Origin: Edaphobacter lichenicola
GTDB taxonomy: Bacteria; Acidobacteriota; Terriglobia; Terriglobales; Acidobacteriaceae
Direction: 5' to 3'
Length of the DNA stretch: 64,000 bases
Assembly: GCF_025264645.1 (NCBI RefSeq)
Contig: NZ_CP073696.1
Coordinates: forward strand, 3,472,001-3,536,000
Made by a program: the position numbers and the translations under genes. Positions 8,745-17,715 of this stretch are shown here, piece by piece. The notes below the pieces were generated by a model. It was not told the DNA's origin and did no database searches. It worked only from the letters and a program-made list of their open reading frames with translations. The number at the start of each line of letters is the position of its first letter. The stretch's first letter is position 1.

Positions 8745-10123
8745 TGGCAACGACCTTCCATTTCGAACACGCGCTGGATTTCACTCCGGCCCAGGCAGAC
8801 GAGATTCTACGCACCATCCCTCCACTCCCCGGCGTCTTCGCACTCTGCGGCGCAAGAAAAGAGGACGCCCCCTACCTCACGCAAACCACCGACCTCCGCC
8901 GCCGCATGCGTCGCCTCCTCGATCCACCCGAGTCGCAATCCAAGCGTCTCAACCTCCGCGAAAAAGTAGCGCGCATCGAGTATTGCGTCACCGGTTCCGC
9001 CTTCGAATCCTCGCTCGTCCTCTATCAGGCAACGGCCGCGCACTTCGGATACACCGAAGCCCGACGCCGCCTCAAACTCCACACCCCGTACTTCCTTCGC
9101 ATGACCATGGAGAACGCCTTCCCGCGCGTCTACTCCACCAACAAGCTCTCCAAGCGCGGCCTCGCGCAGATGTACGGCCCCTTCCCCTCGCGCCTCGCCG
9201 CCGAACGCTACTGCGACGCCGTCCTCGACCTCTTCAAACTCCGCCGCTGCTATGAAGACCTCGCCCCATATCCCGAACACCCAGGCTGCGTCTACGGTGA
9301 GATGAAGAAGTGCATCGAGCCCTGCAAGCAAGCCTGCACCCCGGACGAGTACGCCGCCGAGACCGCAGCCGTAAAAAAATTCTTCGACACCCGCGGCGAG
9401 AGCATGGTCATCGACATCGGCCTCGAACGCGAGGTAGCCTCCTCCGCCATGCAGTTCGAAAAAGCCGCTGCTCTTCACGCCCAGTGGCAAAAAGTGAAAG
9501 CCGCCCAGGCTCTCGCTGACTGGCTCGTCCGCCCCATCCCTAAGCTGCGAGCCGTCGTTGTGCAAGCAGCAGCCAAGGAGCAGGAACACGCAGAAGAAGT
9601 ATCCATATTTCTCCTGGACGGCGGTTGCATCGTCGGCCCCGAACGCCTCTCGACCCTCGGGGTCCGCGCCGTACGCGAGCAAACCAGCGTCGGCAGCTCC
9701 CTCTTCGCACAGCCGTTAATGCTGCAAGCCATCCCACTCGAAAGCGAGGCCGCACCCGCCGACTCGCCCGAGACCCGTGCCGCCCACGTTCTCTCGCTGC
9801 TCGAAAAAAGAATCGAGCCATCGAACGATCTCGCCCTGTTGAGCGACCACCTCTCCCTGCTACGCCGCTGGTACTACCGCCCCGAGAAGCAACGCGTCGG
9901 CGAGATCTTCTTCCCAAATGAAGACAGCGGCGAAAAGGGCGCGTGGCCAATCCGCAAGGTCCTCCGCGGCGCAGCCCGCATGGTCCTCGGCGATCCCAAA
10001 CCGCTAGCCGATACCCAACGCGACGCCGCCAAAGAAGCCGCAAAGGACATCAAAACGAAGATCCTCCACGAAGGCCGACCCGACGTCGAAAGAGTCGTTC
10101 CCGTTGTTCCGAAGAATCGCTAA
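8744..10123 (+). CDS. UvrC-like protein: GIY-YIG-like domain, Cys cluster, UVR motif; no C-terminal nuclease
   Basis: 459 residues with a GTG start. The N-terminal ~100 residues align with the UvrC GIY-YIG nuclease: LPGVFAL, then Y44 and R54 ten residues apart as in UvrC, but the intervening G-K-A loop is replaced by TQTT. C169, C182, C190 and C194 follow the spacing x12, x7, x3, close to the reported UvrC iron-sulphur ligands. A UVR motif (about 225-260, AMQFEKAAALHAQWQKVKAA), which in UvrC contacts UvrB, comes next. The RNase-H-like nuclease and helix-hairpin-helix domains of full UvrC (about 600 residues) are absent. Probably an accessory repair factor; whether the 3' incision activity survives is unclear. 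Confidence 0.82.
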   Translation: MATTFHFEHALDFTPAQADEILRTIPPLPGVFALCGARKEDAPYLTQTTDLRRRMRRLLDPPESQSKRLNLREKVARIEYCVTGSAFESSLVLYQATAAHFGYTEARRRLKLHTPYFLRMTMENAFPRVYSTNKLSKRGLAQMYGPFPSRLAAERYCDAVLDLFKLRRCYEDLAPYPEHPGCVYGEMKKCIEPCKQACTPDEYAAETAAVKKFFDTRGESMVIDIGLEREVASSAMQFEKAAALHAQWQKVKAAQALADWLVRPIPKLRAVVVQAAAKEQEHAEEVSIFLLDGGCIVGPERLSTLGVRAVREQTSVGSSLFAQPLMLQAIPLESEAAPADSPETRAAHVLSLLEKRIEPSNDLALLSDHLSLLRRWYYRPEKQRVGEIFFPNEDSGEKGAWPIRKVLRGAARMVLGDPKPLADTQRDAAKEAAKDIKTKILHEGRPDVERVVPVVPKNR

Positions 10124-10155
10124 GAGTTCAGAACGAAAGAGAGATTGACGAAAAG

Positions 10156-10569
10156 ATGGAACCTGAGATGGATATATCTTCCGCCAAGATCGAAATAATG
10201 AAGATGCGGCGTGCGAATAAACCAGCCAACATAGCTATGGGCCTATGCTTGGGAATCGCCGCAATTTACATCGACGTCTATTTGACTCCATCGAGAAGAG
10301 GCATCGCCCAACAGCTAACCTGGTCCCTTTCCGCTGTAGTATCTCTGTTCATAGGCATGAGGCGAGTTCTCAGACGAAAGCAGCTGGTCGGCCCATTTAT
10401 CCTCACGATTATGGTTCAAGGGCTACTGGCATACGCGTTGGATCCGTTATTTCCCTTCGCAAACTCACTGATACTGATTGTTTTTTGGGTCGTAGGAATT
10501 TTTGTACTCGGTTTTGTATTTGCCTGCTTTGCCCGATTAATGGATCCGTTTGGCCCACGCACAATATAA
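10156..10569 (+). CDS. four-span membrane protein, unknown
   Basis: 137 residues. After a short charged N-terminus (MEPEMDISSAKIEIMKMRRA) come four hydrophobic segments: IAMGLCLGIAAIYIDVYL, LTWSLSAVVSLFIGMRRVL, LVGPFILTIMVQGLLAYAL and LILIVFWVVGIFVLGFVFAC. No family recognised. Starts at 10156 or 10168 both fit; the purine-rich stretch upstream is a weak ribosome-binding site. The coding stretch has lower GC and less C-ending codon use than the upstream UvrC-like gene, a possible mark of separate origin. Confidence 0.62.
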   Translation: MEPEMDISSAKIEIMKMRRANKPANIAMGLCLGIAAIYIDVYLTPSRRGIAQQLTWSLSAVVSLFIGMRRVLRRKQLVGPFILTIMVQGLLAYALDPLFPFANSLILIVFWVVGIFVLGFVFACFARLMDPFGPRTI

Positions 10570-10583
10570 AGATTCAAAGGAAT

Positions 10584-11660
10584 CTAGCTCAAACCCAAAA
10601 ATCGAAACGGATTCGTAACTTGAAAGTCCTTGACCGCGTTGCCCGAGTGGATATGGCTCTGATCCTTACCGAGATCCAGCTTCATCACCTTCCCCGTCTC
10701 GGCCGAGAAGTCGATGTCTTTGAAATTAACCCAGAAGGTATTCGGCGTCACAGCCGACTCGAAGAAATAAATCTTCCTCTTCTGATCGGAGACCGTCCGC
10801 CACCGCGTCGATGAGATATTCGGCTGGTCCGGCGTCGTAATTCCATACGGTACCGATGCATTGCGAATCACGCTGAACACGCTCGCCACAGTGATATCCG
10901 GGCTCTCGTTCTTAGGAATTGCGTTGATATAAAACGAAGCCCTCGCAAACCTGTCTGCAGCGCGATTCGTGCCCGGCAGCATCACCGTCCCTCCAATCCC
11001 CTTCCAGTACTCGTCCAGCGCAAGCTGCTTGTCGAACGTCGGCGAATTCGTCATCACCTGATATTTGCGGTCGTGATGAATCACCTGCTTGCCGCCAATA
11101 TATTCAATGATGGCGCTGTCGCCACTCGCATCCGAGATCGCCAGATGAAGCGTCGCCAATCGCTCCTGCCCCGGAACATTCGCGGTTACCAGCGTAAAAG
11201 GCTCGGCATTCAAGGTATCGACAGCCTCCTGCACTGTCGCAAAATTATCCAGAACCCACTGCGCCCACAACGATAGTGCGAGCCCAGGCTTCGTTCCACC
11301 CTGCTTCGGATACTCCGACTCCACAAGCCAAAGCAGATTCGCGACAAGCCCCTTCTCGTTCATCCCATCCGTAGTCGAGATGTCGTACCCCGTCGCAATG
11401 ACGCTGCCATACTTCGAAGTCCACTCGAGCGAATGCGGTCCAGCCTCACCGCTGCGCTGCATGCCACGAGGAAAGATCCAGAGATTCGTCCCAACATCAA
11501 CCGCCCAATCCATCGACCGCGCAGTAATCACACTGTCATCGGAGCCAAGATAGGTGACACGGGTACAAGCCTGCGCCCACCGCACCGAGATCCCGGGTTG
11601 CAACACAAAAGCCGCCACAAGAAGAAAAGAAGCGCACGATAATCTCTTCCGATTCTGCAT
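10584..11660 (-). CDS. secreted linear amide C-N hydrolase (choloylglycine/penicillin V acylase family, Ntn)
   Basis: 358 residues. A Sec signal peptide ends ...RWAQA just before C32; removal exposes Cys as the N-terminal residue, which is the nucleophile in this Ntn family (CTRVTYLGSDDSVITARSMD is the family's opening). Further family features are TARSMDW, the Asn/Gly-rich TDGMNEKGLVANLLWL, LWAQWVLDNF and YQVMTNSPTFDKQL. Members hydrolyse bile-salt, penicillin V or acyl-homoserine-lactone amides; the substrate here cannot be told. ATG at 11660 has GGAGG six bases upstream. Exported enzyme, so a role against external acyl amides is likely. Single gene. Confidence 0.92.
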   Translation of the reverse strand: MQNRKRLSCASFLLVAAFVLQPGISVRWAQACTRVTYLGSDDSVITARSMDWAVDVGTNLWIFPRGMQRSGEAGPHSLEWTSKYGSVIATGYDISTTDGMNEKGLVANLLWLVESEYPKQGGTKPGLALSLWAQWVLDNFATVQEAVDTLNAEPFTLVTANVPGQERLATLHLAISDASGDSAIIEYIGGKQVIHHDRKYQVMTNSPTFDKQLALDEYWKGIGGTVMLPGTNRAADRFARASFYINAIPKNESPDITVASVFSVIRNASVPYGITTPDQPNISSTRWRTVSDQKRKIYFFESAVTPNTFWVNFKDIDFSAETGKVMKLDLGKDQSHIHSGNAVKDFQVTNPFRFLGLS

Positions 11661-11931
11661 CGACAACCTCCAAAGATTCGGCTTCCCTTAGAAACACACT
11701 CAACGCATGGCGGCAATTATAGGCACCCTCGCTCATCTCCAACGCCTCTCCAAGCGATCACGCGGCCGCCTTACCTTACGAAAGCGATCGCTGCCACTAA
11801 ACGCCGGCAACACCATCCCAACAATCGAAGGCGAGGACTATCTTCTTCCATCCGCTGAACACCATTTGAGTGAGGGAACACAACCCGCTTGCCACTCCAG
11901 ACCTCTAAGCATGAGGAAGTTAGGAGAACCA

Positions 11932-12393
11932 ATGCCCATCGTAAAGTCTTTCGCTCTTTCCGCTATCACGCTTGCGCTACTAAGCGCAGGATCTCTGGCG
12001 CCGGCCCAGGTCTCCGTCAACATCGGAGTAGCTCCCGTCTGCCCCTACGGATACTTCGACTACGCCCCATATCCTTGCGCTCCCTATGGCTACTACGGGC
12101 CCGACTGGTTTCTCGGCGGCGTGTTCGTCGGAGCTGGCCCCTGGTATCACGGTCATCACGGCTACTACGGCCACGTCGACAACCGTTATGATCCACGTCA
12201 CGGTTATAACGGACCTCTCCCTGATCATGGCGCAAAACCTTTCAACCACTTTCAGGGCAATGAAGCCCGCGATGGCGAAGGACATGTTGGCCACGCCGAC
12301 CATGAGTCAGGCGGAGAGCACCAACCCGGAGTTCAGGGCGGCTACCACGGAGGTGGTGGCGGCAGTCACGGCGGTGGTGGTGGTCACCACTAA
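11932..12393 (+). CDS. secreted Gly/His/Tyr-rich protein
   Basis: 153 residues. The signal peptide (MPIVKSFALSAITLALLSAG then SLAPAQ) is followed by VSVNIGVAPVCPYGYFDYAP, a Tyr/Pro/Gly-rich segment resembling the low-complexity secreted proteins common in Acidobacteria. A His/Gly-rich tail follows (HGHHGYYGH, and a C-terminus of Gly runs ending HH). Two Cys near the N-terminus could pair. The many His suggest metal binding but this is inference. ATG at 11932 has AGGAG six bases upstream, which decides it over longer frames opening at 11707. A strong hairpin terminator follows. Confidence 0.75.
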   Translation: MPIVKSFALSAITLALLSAGSLAPAQVSVNIGVAPVCPYGYFDYAPYPCAPYGYYGPDWFLGGVFVGAGPWYHGHHGYYGHVDNRYDPRHGYNGPLPDHGAKPFNHFQGNEARDGEGHVGHADHESGGEHQPGVQGGYHGGGGGSHGGGGGHH

Positions 12394-12411
12394 ACTGCCC
12401 AGCTAGCAACG

Positions 12412-12436
12412 AAGGCCCGCCATACAGGCGGGCCTT
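12412..12436. terminator. hairpin terminator between convergent genes
   Basis: A perfect 10-bp stem (AAGGCCCGCC / GGCGGGCCTT) with loop ATACA lies between the secreted His-rich gene (+) and the VWFA gene (-). The U-tract is weak on both strands. It may serve both genes. Confidence 0.8.
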
Positions 12437-12455
12437 ACGCTTTCTACTAACAACA

Positions 12456-14399
12456 CTAGTGCGTCTGCTCCCCAGATTGCGCACCAGACTCCTCGGACGG
12501 CTCCTTGCTTCGTCGCCCCAACGGTTGAGTCGAGAGTGGAGCCGCAAGTACGGGTAGATTCTTCACGCTGTCGACAGGAACCTCAACAGCGCCGTCGTGA
12601 TCCGCCGTGACATCGTGAACATCAATGCGCAAATAGAACTCGCCCTTGAGAGGCACGCTAATCTGCTGGTGGAAGAAGAGACCCGTGTGGAGAGCGCGGT
12701 TATACAGAGCCGCTGTGAAATCCTCCTCACGAACTCTGCTGGAGGTGTTCATCAGCTTTCCGTCACGCGAATACACATAGGTACGGAACTGCAGATTGAC
12801 ATGACGTCCGCCGTCGGCCGTTGGCGTGAACTCAATGGCGCTGGGGTCTGCCGCAATGGCAATGTCATAACGCCGATAAGGCCCACTGATGTTTGCCGAC
12901 GGAATCGCATAGTTGCTCGGCACCAGCGTCTGCTCCGGCTCCTTCGCCGCAGGGACAACCATCACCTTCAGCGTGATCTGCGTAGAAACGGGCGAGCCGA
13001 AGATCATCGCATGATGCATCGCATCAACCACCGGCGGCGCAGGCTTTAAAGCCGTGAAGGTCACAGGAGTACCCGCCGTAAGGCTCGGAGCAGTACGCGC
13101 AGCCACAACCGGATCAGGAGTCGACGCAGGAGCATCCGCATAGTAGCCCCGCCGATACGCCATCGTGAACCCATCCCGTCGAAGCTTCAACTGAATCTTG
13201 CGAAACTTCCCATCACTCACCGCATCCGTCGGAGAATAAGTCAGCGTGTAATAGTTCGACCCCACTGCAATCGACTGTGTCACCGCATCCGCCAGACCAT
13301 TGGTGTTGATGAACGCGTGCCCACCCGTCTGCTCCGCCATCTGTTGCATGGTGATGTTGTTATCAGCATTCTGCATCGACGCGTGGCTAACATTATTAGC
13401 GAAGGTATCGATCGAGTGTGTACGGGTATCGTACTGATCGCCTGACTCCTCGACCGAGTACACAGAGGACGTGGAAAGGCCGCCAGCCCCAATAGGGTAG
13501 ACAGCAACCTGGCTCTGGGCGAGCAGACGCGTGGTCTGTCGAAAGATATCCGACGAACCCGCAACCGGCGCGAAGGGATCCGTATACGGACCAAGAAGTG
13601 AGCTATCAGGAAGTACGTTGATCGGGAACGAACCGGAGAACCAGATAAGATTCTTTTTGCCCGGCATGCCCCCGAGATACCGAGCTATCTGGTTAAGCGC
13701 TTCGAGGGTATAGCGCGCGCGTAGCTGCGAGACGGCCGAGCTGTGGTCAGCTTCAAACTGCTTCACGCGCTGAACGATCTGGTTTTGCAACAGGTCGTCG
13801 TCCCCAACTTGCCGCATCTGTTCAGAGAGACTTCCCGAGCCATTGCCGTCCTCTACGCTCTCCAGCAGCGGCGAGTTCTTCAAAGACTTAGCCTCAATCG
13901 CAGCCCGAAGCAGCCGAGGGTCTGCCGTAAACGGCTGCAGCAGCCACAGCCGCGAACCCAACCCGAAGATAGCGAGAGGAGCATTCGGCGGAGAGTTCTT
14001 GAGAAACAGCCGAATCTGATTATGAACGTACGTCTGATCTGTAAGCGGAGTATTCAGCGTATCGAGAAGAAGAATGTTCAGCGCAGCGCCAGCGGGAACC
14101 GACGTGTAGTTGGTAAACGTCCCCGGCGGCAGATTCAGCGGCGGCTCAGCCTTGGTCGTGTTCGCCGAGTGCTCCTCGAAGCTCTTGATCCGCTCCGGAG
14201 CGCCGTTCTCAAACACGCTGAAGTCCGAAGCCGTCAGATTGTGAACCGGCTTCTGCTTTGCGTCCGTCACAACCACATCGACGACTACAAGCTTTGTGCC
14301 CGTCGTAAGCGAACTAACCGCCGGCGAACTTTGCGCAATCGCCTGGGGCAAAACTACCGCAGCCAGTAATCCAAGGAAGACGGTTCGACGGATCGGCAT
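12456..14399 (-). CDS. exported VWFA-domain protein (Acidobacteria type)
   Basis: 647 residues. A signal peptide (MPIRRTVFLGLLAAVVLPQA, IAQSS) precedes a TIGR03436-like module: LVVVDVVVTDAKQKPVHNLT, FSVFENGAPERIKSFEEH, then the von Willebrand A fold with ILLLDTLNTPLTDQ at the metal-site strand. The site reads D-T-L-N-T rather than the classical D-x-S-x-S, so metal-dependent adhesion may be altered. RYLGGMPGKKNLIWFSGSFP and YRRGYYADA are further family marks. The C-terminal ~200 residues are a beta-rich extension. The function of this very common acidobacterial family is unknown, presumably envelope-located ligand binding. The start at 14399 is favoured by the signal peptide and a G-rich upstream site. 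Divergent from rpe. Confidence 0.9.
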   Translation of the reverse strand: MPIRRTVFLGLLAAVVLPQAIAQSSPAVSSLTTGTKLVVVDVVVTDAKQKPVHNLTASDFSVFENGAPERIKSFEEHSANTTKAEPPLNLPPGTFTNYTSVPAGAALNILLLDTLNTPLTDQTYVHNQIRLFLKNSPPNAPLAIFGLGSRLWLLQPFTADPRLLRAAIEAKSLKNSPLLESVEDGNGSGSLSEQMRQVGDDDLLQNQIVQRVKQFEADHSSAVSQLRARYTLEALNQIARYLGGMPGKKNLIWFSGSFPINVLPDSSLLGPYTDPFAPVAGSSDIFRQTTRLLAQSQVAVYPIGAGGLSTSSVYSVEESGDQYDTRTHSIDTFANNVSHASMQNADNNITMQQMAEQTGGHAFINTNGLADAVTQSIAVGSNYYTLTYSPTDAVSDGKFRKIQLKLRRDGFTMAYRRGYYADAPASTPDPVVAARTAPSLTAGTPVTFTALKPAPPVVDAMHHAMIFGSPVSTQITLKVMVVPAAKEPEQTLVPSNYAIPSANISGPYRRYDIAIAADPSAIEFTPTADGGRHVNLQFRTYVYSRDGKLMNTSSRVREEDFTAALYNRALHTGLFFHQQISVPLKGEFYLRIDVHDVTADHDGAVEVPVDSVKNLPVLAAPLSTQPLGRRSKEPSEESGAQSGEQTH

Positions 14400-14531
14400 G
14401 GAACCCCCGTGCAGCGTCATCCATTTCAACACACTCGTCAAACAAAATAGACGCGATCCGCCACACCCAGGTCTCACCCCTCCAAACCACACCCACGCCA
14501 ACGCTGATAAACTCCCTCTCAGGAGCCGAAC

Positions 14532-15209
14532 GTGATCGAACTCGCAGCATCCATCCTCGCAGCCGACTTCGCCCACCTCGCCGACGAGGTCGCCGCAGCC
14601 GAACGCGGCGGCGCCACCATCCTCCACGTCGACATTATGGACGGCCACTTCGTCCCCAACATCACCTTCGGCCCTCCCGTCGTCAAAGCCCTACGCCCCG
14701 TCACCAAACTCCCCCTCGACTGCCACATGATGGTGGAAAACCCCGACGACTTCATCCAGGCCTTCGCCGAGGCCGGCGCCGACATGATGAGCGTCCACCA
14801 GGAGGTCTGCCGCCACCTCCATCGCACCCTCCAGCACATCGTCCAGCACGGTTTGCTCCCCGGCGTCGTCATCAACCCCGCCACCCCCGTCGACACCCTC
14901 ATCGAAGTCCTTCCCATGCTGCACTATGTCCTCGTCATGAGCGTCAATCCTGGCTTCGGCGGCCAAAAATTTCTGCCCCTGGCACTCGATAAGATCGCCC
15001 ACCTCACCGAACTCCGCGAGGAGATGGGACTCAACTTCCGCATCGAAGTCGACGGCGGCGTCGCTCACGATACCGTCACTCAGGTCGTCGAAGCAGGAGC
15101 AGACATGCTCGTCGCAGGTTCTGCCGTATTCAGCCCCGGCAAAACCGAACAAAACGCCCAGGAGTTTCTCAAGCTCGCCCGAGCAGCTATCCCGGCACAA
15201 GTCGCATAG
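14532..15209 (+). CDS. rpe: ribulose-phosphate 3-epimerase
   Basis: 225 residues, normal length. Interconverts ribulose-5-phosphate and xylulose-5-phosphate in the non-oxidative pentose phosphate pathway (cytosol, metal-dependent TIM barrel). Visible motifs: HVDIMDGHFVPNITFGP (catalytic Asp and metal His), LDCHMMVENP (metal His), VMSVNPGFGGQKF (phosphate/active loop) and RIEVDGGV (second catalytic Asp). Starts at GTG 14532 with AGGAG eight bases upstream. It is physically separate from the rest of the pentose phosphate genes at 43-51 kb. bamD follows 62 bases downstream. Confidence 0.97.
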   Translation: MIELAASILAADFAHLADEVAAAERGGATILHVDIMDGHFVPNITFGPPVVKALRPVTKLPLDCHMMVENPDDFIQAFAEAGADMMSVHQEVCRHLHRTLQHIVQHGLLPGVVINPATPVDTLIEVLPMLHYVLVMSVNPGFGGQKFLPLALDKIAHLTELREEMGLNFRIEVDGGVAHDTVTQVVEAGADMLVAGSAVFSPGKTEQNAQEFLKLARAAIPAQVA

Positions 15210-15271
15210 GAACGATTAGAATAGAACACAGCCTGAGCGCCCTTGCGCGAGGCGGATGGGGTCTACAGCGG

Positions 15272-17050
15272 ATGAATCAGCGTTCTTTTTTTCCCAGTGT
15301 CAGGGCCAGCGTATTGGCAGGAGTCGCAATCGCAAGTCTCTTAATCGGATCCATCAGCGCAAGCGCGCAGGTAACCGGCTCCACGCAGGCCACGACCGAC
15401 GCCAATGGGCAAACGCAACAGAACGTCACCCTCTCCGCATCGCCGAACAAGAAAGACAAGGTCGTCCAGTCAAAGGACACCAAGAAAGAGCTACGTAAAG
15501 AGAAGACCGTGAAGCCAGCTGACGCGCCCGACGCCAAGCTGCCCGACAAGGTCCTCTACGACAAAGCCATCGACGCGACCAAGCGCGGACACTATGACGT
15601 CGCCCGCCTCGACCTTCAGACCCTCCTCAATACCTATCCCGACTCGCAGTATCAGATGAAAGCCAAGCTCGCCATCGGCGACAGCTGGTACAAGGAGGGC
15701 GGCACCGCAGCCCTCACTCAAGCCGAGAGCGAGTACAAGGACTTCATCACCTTCTTCCCCAACGCCCCCGAGGCCGCCGAAGCACAGATGCGCGTCGGCG
15801 ACATCTACTTCCGCCAGATGGACAAGCCCGACCGCGACTACGCCAAGGCCGTTCACGCCGAAGAAGAGTACCGCCTCATGCTCCAGCAGTTCCCCGAGTC
15901 CACACTCGTCCCACAGGCCAAGCAGCGCCTTCGCGAGGTCCAGGAGGTCATGGCCACACGCGAAGCCTCGATCGCCGCCTTCTACGGCACACATAACAAC
16001 TACCCCGCCACCATCGCCCGCTACCAGACCGTCGTCGACACCTATCCGCAGTACAGCCACATGGACGACGTACTGGTCGGCCTCGGCGACGCATACGAGT
16101 CCGAAGCGCGCTTCGTCCGCACCATGAAGCTCCCCGAAGCCGGCAAAGCAAGACTCGAAAAGATCTACGATGACCAGGCCGCAGCCGCCTACACCAAGGT
16201 TGTCCTCGAGCACTCCGCGTCGCCCCACGTCGAGGATGCACGCGACCGGCTCGAGGCCATGGGCCTGCCCATCCCCACACCCACTCCAGAGCAGGTTGCC
16301 GCCAGCGTCGCGCTTGAGAACAGCCGCCGCCAGTATCGGCTTCAGGATCGAGCCCGTCTCCTGGTCCTCCATCAACCGGACGTAGTCATGGCCGCCCGCG
16401 ACGGTGAACCGACCCTCGCCGACCCCACTCCGACCATCGCGCCACACATCACAACCAAGATCCTGGCGGACTTCAACAGCGCAATGAATCCCAATGCCCC
16501 TGCCGCCAATCCCGCTGCCCTCAACCCGCAACCGGCAGCAGAGAACGCGGCAGCCCCGGCTACAGAGACTCCTGCAGCCGCACCACCGGCCGCGCCGCTT
16601 CAATTCCAGGACGTTCCTGCCGCAGACGCCAACAACCCCGGCGCATCGGCCGCAACCTCCAGCGTAACCAACACCACCCCCGCCGCTCAGCCAGCCACCG
16701 GAAATAACGTCGGGGTTGAGATCCTCACACCCGGTGTAACAGTAGGCCCCGCAGCAACGCCGGCCGCAGCAACACCCACCGCGACACCCGCGCAATCAAC
16801 TGCCGCTCCAGTCCCCGATAACGGCGGCCTGAAAGCAGTTGGCCCACCAAGCAACACGTCCTCTCTGCCCCCTGTCGAGAAAGCCGACAAGGCTCCCGAT
16901 GCCGTCAACGACATCCAGCCTGGAACCCAGGCAGCCGCACAGACTGGCAACGCCAACGGCAAGAACGGCAAACCGGCCTTCGACAAGAGCGAAGAGTCCG
17001 ACAGCAAGCACAAGAAGAAGAAGGGCCTGGCCAAGCTGAACCCCTTCTAA
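15272..17050 (+). CDS. bamD: BamD-like outer-membrane assembly protein without lipobox
   Basis: 592 residues. Signal peptide (ASVLAGVAIASLLIGSISAS, then AQ) followed by five or so TPR-like repeats of the BamD/YfiO type: KVLYDKAIDATKRGHYDVAR, NTYPDSQYQMKAKLAIGDSW, FFPNAPEAAEAQMRVGDIYF, QQFPESTLVPQAKQRLREVQ. BamD is normally a lipoprotein of the beta-barrel assembly machine. Here no Cys follows the signal peptide, so lipid anchoring is not apparent. Residues ~400-560 are Ala/Pro/Thr-rich low complexity, and the end is a Lys run (KHKKKKGLAK). The family length is nearer 250-300, so the C-terminal half is an extension. Paralogous use in another tetratricopeptide role is possible. Confidence 0.87.
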   Translation: MNQRSFFPSVRASVLAGVAIASLLIGSISASAQVTGSTQATTDANGQTQQNVTLSASPNKKDKVVQSKDTKKELRKEKTVKPADAPDAKLPDKVLYDKAIDATKRGHYDVARLDLQTLLNTYPDSQYQMKAKLAIGDSWYKEGGTAALTQAESEYKDFITFFPNAPEAAEAQMRVGDIYFRQMDKPDRDYAKAVHAEEEYRLMLQQFPESTLVPQAKQRLREVQEVMATREASIAAFYGTHNNYPATIARYQTVVDTYPQYSHMDDVLVGLGDAYESEARFVRTMKLPEAGKARLEKIYDDQAAAAYTKVVLEHSASPHVEDARDRLEAMGLPIPTPTPEQVAASVALENSRRQYRLQDRARLLVLHQPDVVMAARDGEPTLADPTPTIAPHITTKILADFNSAMNPNAPAANPAALNPQPAAENAAAPATETPAAAPPAAPLQFQDVPAADANNPGASAATSSVTNTTPAAQPATGNNVGVEILTPGVTVGPAATPAAATPTATPAQSTAAPVPDNGGLKAVGPPSNTSSLPPVEKADKAPDAVNDIQPGTQAAAQTGNANGKNGKPAFDKSEESDSKHKKKKGLAKLNPF

Positions 17051-17073
17051 CGCCTGCTCGAATCTCAAAACAA

Positions 17074-17110
17074 AAAGAGGATGCAGCTACAAGCTGCATC
17101 CTCTTTTCTT
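17074..17110 (+). terminator. rho-independent terminator after bamD
   Basis: Perfect 14-bp stem (AAAGAGGATGCAGC / GCTGCATCCTCTTT) with loop TACAA, ending in a T-rich run, 24 bases after the bamD stop. The A-rich left side also makes it a plausible terminator for the convergent gene at 17158. Confidence 0.9.
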
Positions 17111-17157
17111 GCTCGGTTTTTCTTGCTCGATGGAACAGCGTGCAGTCAGGAAAATCG

Positions 17158-17715
17158 TCAGAGAGATTGATTCACGGCGACGCGGCGGCGACCGCGTGGC
17201 GCAAATAAAAGGGCTGAGAGAAGAATCAGGGCAAGCACTCCCGCAAAAGCCGCAAGCAGCGGGCTCAACGAGACACGCGGGTGCGTCTCCTGTCCATGCG
17301 CTACCGGAACGTGCGAGAGGTGCCCCCCTACCACATACGCACTTCCCGAGAGCGACTCGTCCGTCTCGTAGACCGCGTTGCCGCCCAACACGACGGTATC
17401 GCCGCCAACTCGAGCCTGCGAATCCACAACGGCGTTGCCTCCAATGACCGTGGCGCCGCCTTCCACGCGGCCACTCAGGTTCAGGCTGCCGAACAGCACA
17501 AACACATGTCCCGTCAGATCGCCTTCCACCTGTACCGAACAAAAGACGCAGGTCGCGTTATGCACCTGCTGCCCCGATGCGACATAAATATCTTCACCAA
17601 AATAAGTTCGGTTGCCCGGCGACTGGCCTAGCGCGGCCGAGGCGAGCACAAACATAAAAAATAAGCTGCGGAACGCGTGGGTCGGCAAAGTTCCCCCAAA
17701 GATAACGGCATGCAT
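17158..17715 (-). CDS. exported bactofilin-like protein with C-terminal anchor (copy 2)
   Basis: About 185 residues. The N-terminus is hydrophobic and looks like a signal peptide (MFVLASAALGQ). The middle is a right-handed repeat of roughly 16-residue turns rich in Gly/Val (QVEGDLTGHVFVLFGSLNLS, then GRVEGGATVIGGNAVVDSQA), as in polymer-forming bactofilins. A membrane span (LAAFAGVLALILLSALLFA) and a basic tail RGRRR close the protein. A CVFCSV motif opens the repeat domain, matching CAFCTV in the neighbour. Bactofilins are normally cytosolic; a signal peptide plus C-terminal anchor puts this one outside the cytoplasm. Start uncertain (17715, or an internal Met nearer the signal peptide). Second gene of a pair. 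Confidence 0.7.
   Translation of the reverse strand: MHAVIFGGTLPTHAFRSLFFMFVLASAALGQSPGNRTYFGEDIYVASGQQVHNATCVFCSVQVEGDLTGHVFVLFGSLNLSGRVEGGATVIGGNAVVDSQARVGGDTVVLGGNAVYETDESLSGSAYVVGGHLSHVPVAHGQETHPRVSLSPLLAAFAGVLALILLSALLFAPRGRRRVAVNQSL

Noticed and set aside
15491..16795. Minus-strand 434-codon frame over bamD
   Set aside because: Cys/Gly/Val-rich antisense shadow without start signals.
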